DNA of 64,000 nucleotides from Opisthorchis felineus (taxonomy: Eukaryota > Platyhelminthes > Trematoda > Opisthorchiida > Opisthorchiidae), in assembly GCA_004794785.1 (NCBI GenBank), contig SJOL01006493.1:453686-517685 (forward strand), read 5' to 3'. Shown here piece by piece: positions 24,748-37,293 of this stretch. A program made the position numbers and the translations under genes. The notes beneath the pieces were generated by a model. That model searched no databases and had not been told where the DNA came from. It saw only the letters and a list, made by a program, of their open reading frames with translations. Position 1 is the stretch's first letter. Each line of letters begins with the position of its first letter.

Positions 24748-25150
24748 ATGAGGCGCATTAGGTTGAATCTGGGCCTTCTGCATCGCCTAGTCTACCGACA
24801 GGTTTACATAGCTGGCTGTCGTCCTAAACCTCCTTCCTGCCCTCCCTACAATATGCGCAACTCTGGATTTCTGCTCCCACTGTCGAGCTGTCGAACTGTG
24901 TTTCCTTTGCCTGCATCCTAAACTATGGAACAAGCTCCCCTCCCATATTCGTACTATATCATCTCATGTAAGCCTTAGTAGGACTCTCGATTCTTACCTT
25001 TCTATTGAGGGAGCCGAGCACCTTTTCGCGCCACAGCTTACACTAAACAATTTCTTTGAAGCAGGCCCTAAACCATTCTGCTTTGCGCTCTCACCCCAGC
25101 TATCCTGTTACTTGGTCCTAGCACGTACATTTACCGGGTTGAACCCCCTA
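24748..25150 (+). pseudogene. C-terminal and 3' part of the same LINE, frameshifted
   Basis: After the stop at 24745-24747 the typical LINE C-terminus continues in other frames. An RIRLNLGLLHRLVYRQ-type stretch lies near 24758-24805 and LWNKLPSHIRTIS near 24927-24965. At least one frameshift separates these from the reverse transcriptase. The 3' end of the element is unclear. Confidence 0.55.
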
Positions 25151-28100
25151 GCGTTAACCCTCAAGTAAGACAACTACACTCTCAAGTGTTCTTGTCCATA
25201 AATCACCATAGTATCTATCTCTTATGCAGACGTTTTCCTCCTGTGACCACATCTGCATCTGCTGTCTGAAGCGTTGTTGTTCTGCAGAGTGTCTAGCGCC
25301 TGCCATCGTAATTGTTTTCATACCCGTCTCAACTTACCTCGTTGCGTCTCCTCACCTACGGCCTTAAGCTTCTGTGCCCGGCCAACTTATCCCTAGTTCT
25401 TTCAAGCTTGGTCCCATCCCTGAATAACTCTGTCAGCTCTATTTAATGTTTGGTGCATTGCTTTCACTGGATTTAACTAACCTTAGCCAAACCAAAGCCT
25501 TATTTCCTCACCGTTCAGAACCATTCTGCATCCTCTGATCACATGCTGTGCACGCACATCAAATAGTGGTTCTGAAGATGCGTAACGAATGAAATACCTT
25601 TTTGTTTCGACAGCCCACTGATTCACACATACACATAACACTGTGGCGCGCCTCTACTTGACATGGCGGTTCACACCAACGCTTCGTCGTCGTTTATTAT
25701 TATTATTACGCAGGCCCTGAACATCTACATTCTACTCCCATGGCCAAGAAGGTAGCTGCCGTTACATTTGCCTCCTCGACTTGCCTCTTCCAGTGGCTAT
25801 TTGCCATTTGCATGTTCGAAATGACTGAGCTTTTTTATTGGCCTGGCTTTCCCCCGACCGGATATCTGGTGGCTGGAGTTTTTCTATTATTAATGTACAA
25901 GCCGCAATTATGACTGCTTGGTGGCTTGCCACCCTGCAGATCTGGTAGGACGCACGAGGTGTGAAAACCTCCTGTGGTGGACGGGTACGCCCTGCAGGGA
26001 GGGTCCCCCTGTTACGTTGCACCATGGTGCGTTCATATACCTGCCACCCTTCCAGTAGCATGGGTGCATCGCCCATCGCCGGTGGTTCTGAGCCTGGTCT
26101 TCAATTCGGGAAAACCATAAAAGAGCACCGTTATTGTTTGCCTGTAGCTGGATCGGACTTGTCCCTGTTGTCACTTGTCTGGCAATACCAAGGAACACAA
26201 ACGAATGGCAGTAGTCCTTTCGTTTTGTTAAATATTATTGGGTAGCCTGGAGGTACTGTGCGAGGCTCACGGCTAACATCAAGGCGTGGCCACCTTCGTC
26301 TTAGATGGGTTGCACCACCCCAATTCCACTTCATCATCCAGGCATAACATACACGATTTTTGAGGCAATCATATACACATAAAACGTAAATTTCTCATTA
26401 TTTCCTGATTACCAGTAGTCACAGCTAGCGCCTAATGGCTGTTTTTGCCGTGCATCATTCGCTTCTTGGAGCTGACAGCAGTGACTCAGTGACTAGCCAC
26501 CCACACTCTTACCTTCCTGTTGAGTTGAGGTAGTAGATTCCAGTTAAACCAGGGTTCTTATCCATTAACTCGGAAGCTGCTGCCCAACCGCTTATCATTT
26601 CTCTGCTCTCCCTGTTTACATTAACACCCCCTTTGCACAACGGGGACCCCTTGGTTGGATTTTTTGCTTAGCTAAAAACTACCGTCAAGCATTCTCACCA
26701 TGTAGTCGCCTGTTCCAACTAGTCCAACGGCCAGCCAACCTGCCTCAGCGGCTAAGTCCCTACCTTCACAAAATTACGCACCTACTCTGGCCCAGCTAGT
26801 ACTTGGCTTCTAGATCAGCCAACAAAATCCACCTCTTCCTGTTTAGTTTGCTGTCATCCGCTTTTATATATTATTTTCTATTGAAGACCGTTTTATCTGA
26901 TGCTTCCTGGCACTCACCAGACGCTACTGCTCTCATCCTATTCCTTCCTCATTCCCCCTCTTCCCAAGCTTCAAACTTCGATGTAGTTGCGCAAACGCCC
27001 CGTACAACCCCTATTCATTCGATCTGGCTTGTCCGCGGTGTACACTCACACGTCCTCCTACTGATTGGAAATTTCTCGTGACTCTGCATCGGTCTGAGTC
27101 TATTTGTGTCAATCTCCTCGTCTGACCAGCATCCAGCTGCCGCGGAAATGCGTATCCCCTGTCCGATTGCGGCAACCTTGGCCACCGTTACGGGGATGTT
27201 CAGAAACCGAAGTATGTCAGTGCAATGATGGCATGGCACTGCCATACCCAGTCTTATGGCACTCCCGCAACTACTTTCTTCAGAATCTCGGCCGCATCCT
27301 TTTGCACACTCGAGCCTGTAATCGCAACCACAAACAAATTTTTCTACCGGGCCCCACCGCCTCGTTCTAAACCACTGAACATATCGTTCGGACTTAACCA
27401 ACCTAGATTCCTGCCTCAATTTAGGTTTGCCTCTTCCAAAAGTTCAGTTTCATTTACGCTGTTTGATTGGCCCTATGCATTTGCACCATCTCCCCATCAC
27501 CACTACCCTTTACACCTGACCTCCCTGCAACAGCGACACCAGTGAGTCTACTCAGTTTCGATTTAAGCCATATTTTTGAGACAAAACGTGCCGTTTGTCT
27601 CCAGATCGAATTATTCTACCTCTATCTGCATTGTTGCATTTGGTAACTCTAGCCATTTACTCGACCGCCCAAGGTCACTCATGGCCTGCAACGGTTTTCA
27701 GTTTTAGTTCAGGTCAGCAGGCCTCGTCTTTCAACTTGTCGTGCCTCATGCCCATTGTCCTCGTTTTTTTCGGTTCCTACAACTGTAGTGACTTTTCACG
27801 TAATAAGCATGCTCGTTGTGTTGTTACCAGCCGCGATCAGGTTGTAACGACCTGCCTCAATCAGCGTGCTCCCTACAAGTTACTATTATTATTACTTCCC
27901 AATGTTTATGACACTGTCCTCTTTCCGAGAATTCCATTGTACCCACACACCCCGCCAGTCATTTTTTATTCTGACTGTAACATTACCATCATGCCTGGCG
28001 GCATGCCACCCACCAGTTGGGCATAAACATTATTATTATTATTTTTATCAACAAAAACATAAACAACAAAAAAGTATCAACAAGATCAACAAGAATGTCT

Positions 28101-28400
28101 GAAGCCACTCCTGAAGTCATGGCACAGCAACTTCAAAATCGAATGCGCGCCAATACATAAGAAGGGAGATTCATTATAACAAATGGCCACAAAATGAGAG
28201 TAGATTGTGGTGATTTTGGTTCGAGTATACCTAAAGCTAAATGCAACACCTTTACGAAAAAATTTTCAATTCACCCGCAAACGTTTTGCAGAAGGGAGCA
28301 TTTTCCCGTCAAGGATGAGCCACCAACCCCCAATCATTCTTGGGATAGCCTCAGCCACTCAAACAGCAGTCGCCTGTCGGAAAACGTAGACTCAACTACG
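25151..28400. other. pyrimidine-rich unassigned DNA with ATT runs
   Basis: CT-rich on the plus strand, with short ATT arrays at 25694-25708, 27883-27895 and 28030-28045 that could be LINE 3' tails. Open frames of 80-143 codons (for example 25762-26076 minus, 27595-28026 plus) match no family I know. It may hold further LINE remnants. Confidence 0.35.
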
Positions 28401-28404
28401 GCAA

Positions 28405-29060
28405 TTGCAGACCAAGCCGAATTATTTGAGATGTAGCAGGAGCAGTTACCTGACCAGGGCATGTGCCATACCAGACCGACGGACAGTAGCCCTGTTCAAG
28501 CAAGCCAACAAGGTAAAACTCACCCTTATAAACCTTCTGAAGCAGTTGAAGAAAGTGCAACCCGACAGTTTACCAGGCTTAGACGGTATGCCGGTCAAGC
28601 CACTAAAACCACGCTCCACCGTACTGCCGGAAATGCTGGCCGTTCATATGGCCCTATTGCGACCACAGAATAGAGAGCCCTTCAAAACTGGCACCAGGTA
28701 GGTCCTGATAGGTTTCGTTGGATAGCTCTAATACAAAATGTTTCCAACGTAACGGGAAGCATAAATGACGATCGATTTCGCATCGTGTTTGACAGGGAGT
28801 GCACTGTCGTTCGCGGACACGGTGGTTTCAGAAGAGGATGCCAATCCACCAAAAACCAAAGTACATTTTTCAATTCCTAGACCAACGCATTTGACACACC
28901 CGAGTCGGCGTGGCTTAAAGGTCTATGGCCTGAATATTCCCTTTCAACAGCAGAAAAATCTAAAACCCTGGGAATATGCAGTAAGACTATCAACTGACTG
29001 AAAGGATACCTATCGGACCGCACTTCCCCAGCACAAGTTAACCTACCACCGTCCAGATAT
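28405..29060 (+). pseudogene. decayed LINE reverse transcriptase remnant
   Basis: A stretch reading LLKQLKKVQPDSLPGLDGM near 28535-28595 resembles the finger region that opens CR1-type reverse transcriptases. Further on, a GYLSDRTSPAQVN segment near 29003-29040 resembles the palm-distal SYLSNR motif. Stops and frameshifts are frequent. It probably belongs to the same copy as the 3' end at 29557-30018, with the region between heavily decayed. Confidence 0.4.
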
Positions 29061-29556
29061 TTTAACTCCTCGACCAGCGCGCCTCATGGATACCTACTTG
29101 GATACCTATTACCAATACTCTCGAACGACCACCTGCCAGCGTCTTGTGACAACCCTGGTTGGCTCTCAATGAATGCCACCAAGATTCAGGATGACTTCCA
29201 ACCTGATGGAAAGCCCTGGACAGAGCTAATCTATGAGCCGTTCTACTCTGGTTCATCTTCAGAACAACCAATTGTTAGGTTGTATATTTCAGGTATAATA
29301 CACGCGCTCATATTTGCATACCAAAAGCAGGAACTAAGGTAGAGGGTATCGGTCGCCTTTAGCTCAAGGCCGACATTGTTTTACTGGCAATGAATGTACT
29401 TCTTAAACTCTAACTAGGGTTGGATCCCAGTATAACATTTGATCAATCTGTGTGGCCCCCAGTGAGTTCAGACCCTTGTACAACATAATCAGACACTAAT
29501 ATGTTAAGATGGGCAAGACCCCTCTAGCTATCAGCTAACGCGGTGCTGACGCGTAT

Positions 29557-30018
29557 CCTCCCCTCGAGTATCGCCGCCTGCGAGGGGACCCAATTCTTAC
29601 TTATGCCCTGTTTGAACAAGGTTTGGCCAACAGGTTTTTCACCGTTGAACCAGAAAACACACGGCGGGGACATGGTAAGAAGATTTTCAAGCTCAGAGCG
29701 AACACTTTTATTAGGCAAAAATTTTTCTCACTTCGTGTGGTAGCTGCGTGGAATAGACTTCCTCCGACAGTTGTCCACGCTCCTTCTAGAACCTAGTTCA
29801 AAGCACTACTAGACACTTTCCTATGCGAGTCTTCGTCCTGGCAAAATTACTGCCCCGTGCTGAGAACTTAAAGAGTAGTGCTACACCCTTTTTTCGTTTG
29901 TGCCTTTCAGGTGAACGACAACCGCTGAACGACAAGAACACAACCGACCCGGAAAACTTGGGCAAAAGCCTCGATCCTGTGTATCAGTCCGTGAATCCGT
30001 GAATTCGTGAATCCGTTT
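29557..30018 (+). mobile_element. LINE 3' end: C-terminal domain, 3' UTR and tandem tail
   Basis: In one frame, 29557-29871 encodes a typical CR1-like C-terminus: [19 protein letters not shown] near 29563, [14 protein letters not shown] near 29650, and a VVAAWNRLP stretch near 29740. A TAG lies near 29794-29796 and the natural stop TAA at 29869-29871. The 3' UTR follows and ends in a short tandem GTGAATCCG-type array near 29988-30017, a common way for CR1-type LINEs to end. Its UTR matches 41633-41815 and 42820-42900. Confidence 0.75.
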
Positions 30019-30369
30019 ATAGACGTTGTCTAGGCTCCCTTCGCTAGGGGGACTGTGCCATCGATCTCTTCCGGCTCAGATATTGTGTGGTACAAGTAGC
30101 ACTTATGCTAGCTCACTTTAATCTGCAAGAAGTAAGCATCCGAAAGCAGAGTTAATTGCTTGAGCTGAAAAAAGCTGTATCTGTTCGAGGAGTCCGTGAA
30201 CGAGGAAAAATGACTGACACAGAATCAAATCCTTCGCCAAATTTCTAGGCCCGGGTTTGCTCCTGTCGTCTAGCGGCTTCCCTTCATCAGGATAAAGATG
30301 TGGTTCCGCTCTTTAAGTTCCGAGCGTTTGGCGTAGGCTTGCGAGTGAATAGTTCACATGACGATAACC

Positions 30370-30915
30370 TAAATGTCATTTGAACCGGATCTTCGATGTT
30401 CCTCGGATAATTGCTGGAGGCTGATTATTTCGCGCACAAATTGCTCAAAACGAGAAAATGTTTCTCGAATGAAAGTGCACACTCTGATCCTAAAAATCTT
30501 CTTCACATGTCCCCGGCCGTGTACCAGAGAGGTTATCAATAAAATCTATCTACAAAAACTTTTTCAAACAGAATATCTACAAGCATCATGGCTTTTTGGA
30601 GACGGATTGTTTAGGAGAAGGAAACCAGGGATTTCTAAGCGTTTATATTGTCAGACGGATTTTAGGCCGGCAAACATCCCCCTTAACAGCCCGTTTAACA
30701 TTGCCAGTAAGTATCACGTTCTTCTTGCCTTCTCGGTAAATAATCGGGTTGGTGTAATAAATAACCGGCTTGACGCAGGCCCCATAGATTGTCTGAGGGT
30801 CCACGAAATTAACACGGTGCAAAGTGCGCCGAATAAACCCAAGAACATTGGGCATGTATTTCGGAATGGAATGCGTGAAACGTGCATGAAGACGGTCAGG
30901 CACCCTAGCTCATTT
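30370..30915 (-). pseudogene. LINE C-terminal fragment on the minus strand
   Basis: On the minus strand, 30643-30903 encodes LGFIRRTLHRVNF, then YGACVKPVIYYTNPIIY, the region after the reverse transcriptase palm in CR1-like elements. Below it, near 30440-30540, another frame gives a GTRPG...KKIFRIRVCTFIRE-like segment matching the C-terminus seen at 29640-29700. Stops and frame changes show decay. Orientation is opposite to the neighbouring LINE, so this is a separate insertion. Confidence 0.6.
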
Positions 30916-32234
30916 TTGTATTCGCCTTGTTAACAATTTCTGGTCCATTCTTATCGGACAGGAAGACAGCGTTTGTCAGGTCCCATCCGAACATTCCTCT
31001 TTATTCGGAGAAAGCTTCAGCCAAATTACACTGCTATGCTGCTCCAGAGTCCATTTGAAGCTTGCTAGCATTCAAACTTTAGGACTTCAGTTTATCAGTA
31101 CAGTAAAGGCATGGAGTCGGGATCGCTTCCAAAAGGCCACAGACATAGATCAGAAAGCAGATTGACCTTAAAGCGCTGTCTTGGGAGGCTCCGATGGAGA
31201 CTGTTGCTAAACAAGAGAAGTTTAACATAAATTCCACGCAAAACCACCTACTTGGAAGGAAAAACTTACGTAAGCGTAGAATTTTTTCCCAAACATGTTG
31301 CTGTGAGTTTTGTAAGCAGCGGGACGTGTGGAACTCGATCAAGCGCTTTTGGGTAACTCAATAATATGGCGTCCTGTATGGGTCATCGGTCTCCGGCTAG
31401 TGTCGCAGTGTCCAGGAACGTGTGCATGTTTGCTACCTGGGAAGGATTTTGGAGCTCCTCTTATTGCTCATGGGAACATCCGTTTGTTGGGATTGAAGTG
31501 GTTAAGAGCAGCTTGCTTAAGAATGCGTTCCATCGCGTTATCTTAGTGAAGCTTATGGGCATGATAGCTGCTGAGCAATAGGCGAGAACCAAGTTTTTTT
31601 GAGTGAGGTGACAAACGCCTCATTCCAAGTTTACCTATGTCAAGCAACTGAGGAGACTTCAGGTATAAGTGTTAGGCCAAGCAAGGTGATGCTTCCATAG
31701 GATCTTTGGATGCACTTCATTTTGCACAGACGCGTTGACGGAATGTCTTGTGCAAAGGGTTACAAGCACTGTCTTCCGGAAAGAGTAGGCCGGTAAGAAG
31801 TAGTTCGTATTTTTGTCCTGCCGAGTTTGCATGTGGTTGGGACGTTGAGTCAGAACCTTATTATGCGTAGCGCTGTCCTTGAGCTTCGGTCCCCATTGCT
31901 GGATGGCTCGTGGTTCTACCGCCTCGGTCCTTAAAGAGAGCACCGTCAGCATGATCCTTCTTGGATTCTTGTTTACTGAAATATTACAATTTTTCCGGGT
32001 GATGCTCAGTATCGTAGTTAGTTTTCATGAATCCTCTTGGCCCATCTCTGATTCAGGGCGGTCGGACATCTCACAAAGTGCCAGCGCGTCCTGCGAGTGG
32101 CATGTCCATCTACTTGCATAATAGCTTTCGTCCCAGCTTCATAAAACGATGGGCTTTTACGTGTAGCTATTTGTTAGTACTGATTCTTGGTCCTTTTTAA
32201 TAAGTCAGTTCAGCACCTTCATCAGCGGAAGTTA
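30916..32234. other. unassigned DNA
   Basis: Nothing recognised. Frames of 70-97 codons occur on both strands without support. The break at 32234/32235 is where LTR homology stops. Confidence 0.4.
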
Positions 32235-32313
32235 AAAATTCAAAATTTTAGAAAAATAACTTGGCAATAACTCGGAAAATAGACGTTTTCTGGGGAAACT
32301 GACATCCCCAACA
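32235..32313 (-). repeat. truncated 3' LTR of the decayed gypsy element
   Basis: Matches the last 75 bp of the 5' LTR on the plus strand (36815-36889), ending GACATCCCCAACA. On the minus strand the polypurine stretch TCCTCAAGGAGAGG abuts it (32314-32327). The remaining 300 bp of LTR are absent. Confidence 0.85.
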
Positions 32314-32314
32314 C

Positions 32315-33479
32315 CTCTCCTTGAGGAAGAAAGGTCAGTAATGGGGCCTTTCTGGGGTCCATTTGGAAAGGGGTGGTTTGGCGTCGACGGCGATCCGTCC
32401 ACCTTCTTAGAAGAAGATTTGGGTCCCTGATGTTCTGTGCCGCCGGCTGCGTTGTATCAGGTGTGGTCGCCTTCTTTTCAAAGGTGTCAAGAAGAATGTC
32501 AAACGGAAACTTGCTGTGGGATGCTGGTGGCTCCTTGAAATGGCGCGGACACAGTTGATTCTTGTGTCGCGTCCAGATGTCTTGGCCAACCAAGACGTCG
32601 TAAATTACGCGCCCGCGTTTTCGTAGGACGTATCCTTCGATCCAGCGTTCGTGCTTTGGTCGATAGTCCCGCGCAAAAACACTTGCACCCACCTCAAATC
32701 GGGCTGGCTTTGTGTTCATGGTGGACCGGGAACAAGCTGTTGATGCCGGGGACATAGCCGAATTGATAGTTCGCAATTTTCGGCCCATGAGCGCTTCAGC
32801 AGGTGATTTCCGATCTTCCACAGAGTCATTTGGAGAGGTCCGATTGACCAGAAGAAATCTCTGTAGGATTCGACGGGTGTCCCCCCCACTCAGGATTGAG
32901 GAGCGCCCGCTTGAACGTATCGGCAAAACGTTCCACTTGACCGTTCGACTGTAGATGGTACGGTAACAAACAAACGTGCGTGCTGGCGTTCTTCCGGTAA
33001 AACTCTTGGAAGCTGCTGGAGCTGAACTGTGATCCACTGTCCGACACTAAAGTCTCTGGTAGGCCGTGCTGGCTGAAGAGCTGAGACAGCGCTCGTATGG
33101 TGTTTGTTGTCGTTGGCGGGACGACGTGCACAACCTCTGGCCATTTGGAAAAGGCGTAGACCAGGATGAGGTACGTTACACCATCAACAGGGCCAGCGAA
33201 GTCGACATGTATCCGGGACCGGGGGCGTTCGGGTCGAGGCCAGGTAGCGGGCGGAGGGCGTGGAAGGTTCTTGGCGGCTTGTTGATGCTTCGAGCAATCT
33301 CTGACGTAGTCGGAGATGTCGCGATCCATGTGTGGCCAGTAGGCGTAGCTACGGGCATTTGATTTCATCCGGCTTATCCCAGGATGCCCTGAATGAAACT
33401 GCTTCAGGACACGATGGCGTAAAGGGCGTAGTACCACAACACGTTCTCCAAACGTGAGGCGGTCGCCAACGATAGACAT
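32315..33479 (-). pseudogene. integrase region of the decayed gypsy element
   Basis: The frame 32826-33479 carries the integrase zinc finger start HSGHPG, but the last cysteine of the finger reads CSKH instead of CxxC. The catalytic core follows with all three acidic residues in place (DFAGPV, VSDSGSQF, NGQVERF). A frameshift near 32880, at a run of seven C, moves the reading into 32240-33037, which holds the C-terminal GPY/F-like part (VFARDY, then RGRVIYDVLVG). A stop-free but shifted junction also separates it from the RNase H part near 33500. Not functional as it stands. Confidence 0.85.
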
Positions 33480-35644
33480 GGAATCAAGAAGATGGAAAAG
33501 GTGTTCGAGATCGTCGCCAAGGGGTTATGTGGCCAACGCGTCCGGAGAAAATGGATCGCCTGTTGTAGCGTCGAATCAGCCAAAGTTTCACGCTTGATAT
33601 CCGAAACAGTCACTGGTAAGGCACGGACTGTTTGGAGCAGCTGCTGGCTAGCGTGGTCGTCGACGGATAATGCCGCAATGACGGAGTCTTCTTCCGGTGT
33701 AGTATGGTTGCCGACGAGTCGTGACAGTGCATCCGCTTGGCCGAAGTTTTCAGTGCGTCGATACTGGAGTTGGAAGTCGTAGCCAAGCAAGATGAGCGTC
33801 CACCGTTGCAGACGATTCGCCGAATGAGCGGGAACGCCAGATTTCGAGCCAAAAATTGACAGCAAAGGCTTGTGATCGGTCAGAAGAGTGAATCGTCGGC
33901 CGTATGTCATCTTGTGGAACCAGCGGACGGCGAAGACGAGCGCCAGTGCCTCTTTCTCATTTTGGCTGTAGTGTTATTTTGCTGGGGTAAGCAACCTGGA
34001 TGCATGCATGATCGCCCTCTCAGTTCCATCAAAAAACACATGAAGGATGACGGCATCAATACCGTAAGCAGAAGCATCGACTGCCACGACAATTAGCAGT
34101 TTGGGATCATAGTGCGTCAAAAGCATTTCAGAGCTGAGCATCGACTTTAGCTTGCGGAAGGTTGCTTCGCATTCGTCTGACCGAGCTCAAGACATGTGTT
34201 TTTTCAGGAGGCGATTGAGCGGCGGCCAGACACTGTGCAATGTAGGCAGAACTGTTGAGTAGTAGCCGATGGGACCCAAGAATGAGCGAAGCGTGGTGAT
34301 ATCCTTGGGTGCCGGCATCTGTTGACTAGCTCGTATGTTCTCGGGATCAGGGTGTCGACCGGAGGTATCGAAGATGAACTCGAGATAGTTAACGGCCATC
34401 ATGAAGAACTGACACTTTTCAGGATGGAGGCGAAGATCATTGTCCTGGATGCATTGAAGCACCACGTCGATTCGTTTGCCCAGTTCATCAGGAGAGCCAG
34501 CGACAATCAGCATATCGTCCATGTATGCGGCCACACCTGGAATGCCAGACAGGATAGTGTCCATCAACTGCTGGAAGATCGCAGGGGCTGTCTTAACCAC
34601 AAAAGGTAGACGTTTGTATTCGTACAGGCCCCTGTGCGTGTTGATGGTCAGCAGAGAACGGGAGTCCGGCGAAACTTCGATCTGCAAATACGCATCGGCC
34701 AGGTCGAGTTTGGCAAAACAACTACCACCGTTCGTAATGGTGAATAAGTCATCCGGCATCGGCAGTGGGTAGTGGTGCTGTTCAAGGGCCGCATTGAGAC
34801 CAGTTGAGAAGTCGGCACAAATGGACCCATCTGGCTTCTTTATCACCACGATTGGTGCTGCCCATGCAGAATAAGTTAGAGGGGATATCACGTTTTGTTG
34901 CTCGAGACGCTGAAATTTTCCATCGACCTGTGGCAAGGAGGCATATGGGACTGTTCTCTTGGGGCGAAAAACTGGGATAGCATGCAATCGAAGCTGGAGG
35001 GTTGCTTGTGTGGTGGAACAATGACCGAGGCCAGGCTCAAAAACCCTAGGAAAGCGCCGAATGATATCGCCGGATTGATCTGGAACATCGGCGCGAGAAA
35101 AGATCGCATTGCGTACGGAACTAATTTGGATATCTGCCAACCCAAGATGGTGGAACCAGCCAAGACCAAGGAGATTTAATTTGGCAGCGGTCACGTAACA
35201 CGACCCAGTGAATGCCGTTCCCTTGAATGAGACGCAGCATTTTGATTCTCCGGAAAGCCGCAACTCACCACCACATACACCGCTTGCATTTCTGAAGGAT
35301 CGTCAGACGAGAGGTCGCTCAAGCGTGTTCCAAAGCTTTTCGGATATAATGGTGATGTCCGAAGCAGTGTCCAACTGCAATCGGACCGGACGTCCATTGA
35401 CCAAGACAGCGAGGAATTTCCGGTGAGATGTGGCGCTGACTTGAAACGTTGCCAGCAGACTCAAGGCGGAGCCCGCTGGTTTTGAATTCTGGGAGCGTGG
35501 TTGCTGCTTGGAGGCGCCGTGGGTTGTACTGGATGAGCGTGCCCGACAGTATCCATCTTTGTGACCCACCGCCTTGCATTGTCGACAGTGGTGTTGTTTG
35601 TAACGGCACAGTCTGACGAAGTGCCAACCCCGTAGTGCCAGCAC
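33404..35644 (-). pseudogene. protease, reverse transcriptase and RNase H region of the decayed gypsy element
   Basis: One minus-strand frame runs from 35644 to 33404, interrupted by TGA at 35303-35305, TGA at 34187-34189 and TAA near 33975. Its start holds the second zinc knuckle (CRQCKAVGHKDGYC). The protease motif reads DTAS where the intact element has DTGS, a change at a catalytic glycine. Reverse transcriptase shows KLDLADAY and YMDD; RNase H shows VDAS and TDHKPL. Compared with the intact element the order and spacing are the same. The first knuckle lies in a different frame, so a frameshift lies near 35635. Confidence 0.88.
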
Positions 35645-36477
35645 GGGGATGAGGGCTGCTTCTTTCGGATATTCTGCTGACTGGATTGGGTTGTTCTAGA
35701 GCGCGACGGACCAGAGGAGGACGGGCCAGAGATTTGAGAACCATAGGGTTTGGAGGCTTGGCGAACCGCATGAACTTCGGAACCACTTTGGCCCCCAGAT
35801 TGGACCAAAGTGATGTCATGCTGTAGGTTGGTCAACCACTGGTACTCGTCAGCAATGGCACTGAGCGTCAGCGAGGGGTCTTGCTCAAGACGGTTGGGCA
35901 GGTGCGTCCGTATGTCTGCGAATTTGGGAGACTGGAGGCTGCATATGAAAATGAGGGATTTGAATTGGTCAGTAGTGAGCGACTTCAATTTGAAACGTTA
36001 GCATTCACGAGTAACAATGCCAACGTGTGTCAAAAAGTCGTCTGACTCGTTCATAACCAAATTTAAACGGCGGTACCGCTTATTGAACAGAGAAGATCGT
36101 TCACCAAAAGTATTCATCAAGGTCTGCACCGTGTCGTCCAAAGACTTGTCGCGTGGGTTCTACGGAAGAATCAGTTTGCATTACTTTTCCAGCCCTTCCG
36201 GAGCAAGTTTGCAAAGCAAGAGCCGGACTCTCCGTGCATCATCTCGCGCAGCAAGGTCGACTCGGAATGGGTCCTCGTAGCGGCGAAACCACGTCTCGAA
36301 CTTGATGTTAGCGTCTGGGTCATAGTTAAACTCAGCTATGCTGTTCGTAACTGCGTCAACCTGTTGACTCGGCGCCGAATTGAACGGAGAACTACTATCC
36401 GGAACCCTCAGCTGCGTAAGCATCTCTATAAGCTTAAGCTGTTGCTCGAGCAGCGCCTCTAACTCCGCGGGATCCAT
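35600..36477 (-). pseudogene. gag region of the decayed gypsy element
   Basis: Starts at ATG 36477-36475. One frame carries a Gag with similarity to residues 1-280 of the intact element, including EFNYDPDANIKFETWFRRYED and LIFICSLQSPKFADIRT. It is interrupted by TAA at 36181-36183, TAG near 36163 and TAA at 35998-36000. The first zinc knuckle is damaged: CWHYG replaces CWHCG. Confidence 0.85.
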
Positions 36478-36507
36478 TACGAGTAGACCGAACACCTCGT
36501 CGCCAAG

Positions 36508-36889
36508 TGTTACGTAGCTGAACGGGTAAGATCAACGACTATACGCGGCTTGAGAACGGGCGCACAAATCCCCAGCTATGACGCAAGCCCAACCGCTCCT
36601 AGCGCAGAGAGGAGATGACCGGACCTTCAGAGTAGGGCTTTTACTGCCTCAACCGAAGGCAATATACAGCGGGAGCACCGTCGTATATATGTATTTCAGG
36701 CGACCTTGGGAAGCAATAAATCAGTTAGCACACACAAAGTCTAACTGGGCAATAGGAATGATTCGCGGTCTTTTTGAATTGAGGTGCAACGTGGAGGAAA
36801 AGGCGCGAAATTTCAAAATTCAAAATTTTAGAAAAATAAATTGGCAATAACTCAAAAAACGGTTTTTGGGGAAACTGACATCCCCAACA
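36508..36889 (-). repeat. 5' LTR of the decayed gypsy element
   Basis: 382 bp with TG...CA ends (plus strand TGTTACG to CCAACA), one base from a primer binding core TTGGCGA at 36500-36506 (minus strand). The inner end was set by comparison with the intact element. Confidence 0.75.
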
Positions 36890-37293
36890 AGCAGGGTCGC
36901 TCATTAGTATACAGCAAAGCTGAGAACATCTCGCGTTTCCACTCTCCGCAGCCACCTACGTCAATCACAGCATCAGAGGACTCCTGTGTGAGTTAAGTTT
37001 CAGTTATTGCGATTGCGGACGGTTTTTCAAGGAAAGTACACTGCTAAAGATGGGAAATGTAGTTGAAAAACTGAGGTAATTCATAGAAAACCATTCCTGT
37101 TCATTTCGATGTCAAGGAACTGAGAGCTACTGGGCCACAAATGAGGTCAGGAGCGTTAAGTCTCCTTGATCTTACTCCCAGGGCTTGAACTTGGATTGTG
37201 ATGTGAAGCAAGCAGCTTGATGTCCAGGCGGTTCCGACGTTCCAAAGTTGCATTGCGGGGTGGCCTTTCACATCTTGGTGTCCGGACCGCGCT
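36890..37293. other. unassigned DNA
   Basis: Nothing recognised. Confidence 0.35.

Larger units (their letters stand above)
32235..36889 (-). mobile_element. decayed Ty3/gypsy element related to the 1130-6127 copy
   Basis: On the minus strand it has LTR, Gag, PR, RT, RNase H, IN and part of the second LTR, in the same order as the intact element and with clearly similar protein. The 5' LTR (36508-36889) is complete. The 3' LTR is cut to 79 bp (32235-32313). LTR sequence differs from the intact family but the primer binding core TTGGCGA is shared. Several stops and frameshifts disable it. No target duplication can be recovered because the 3' end is missing. Confidence 0.9.

Noticed and set aside
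25762..26337. Minus-strand frames of 68-104 codons
   Set aside because: Two overlapping frames compete, neither with recognisable motifs; the region is probably repeat-derived.
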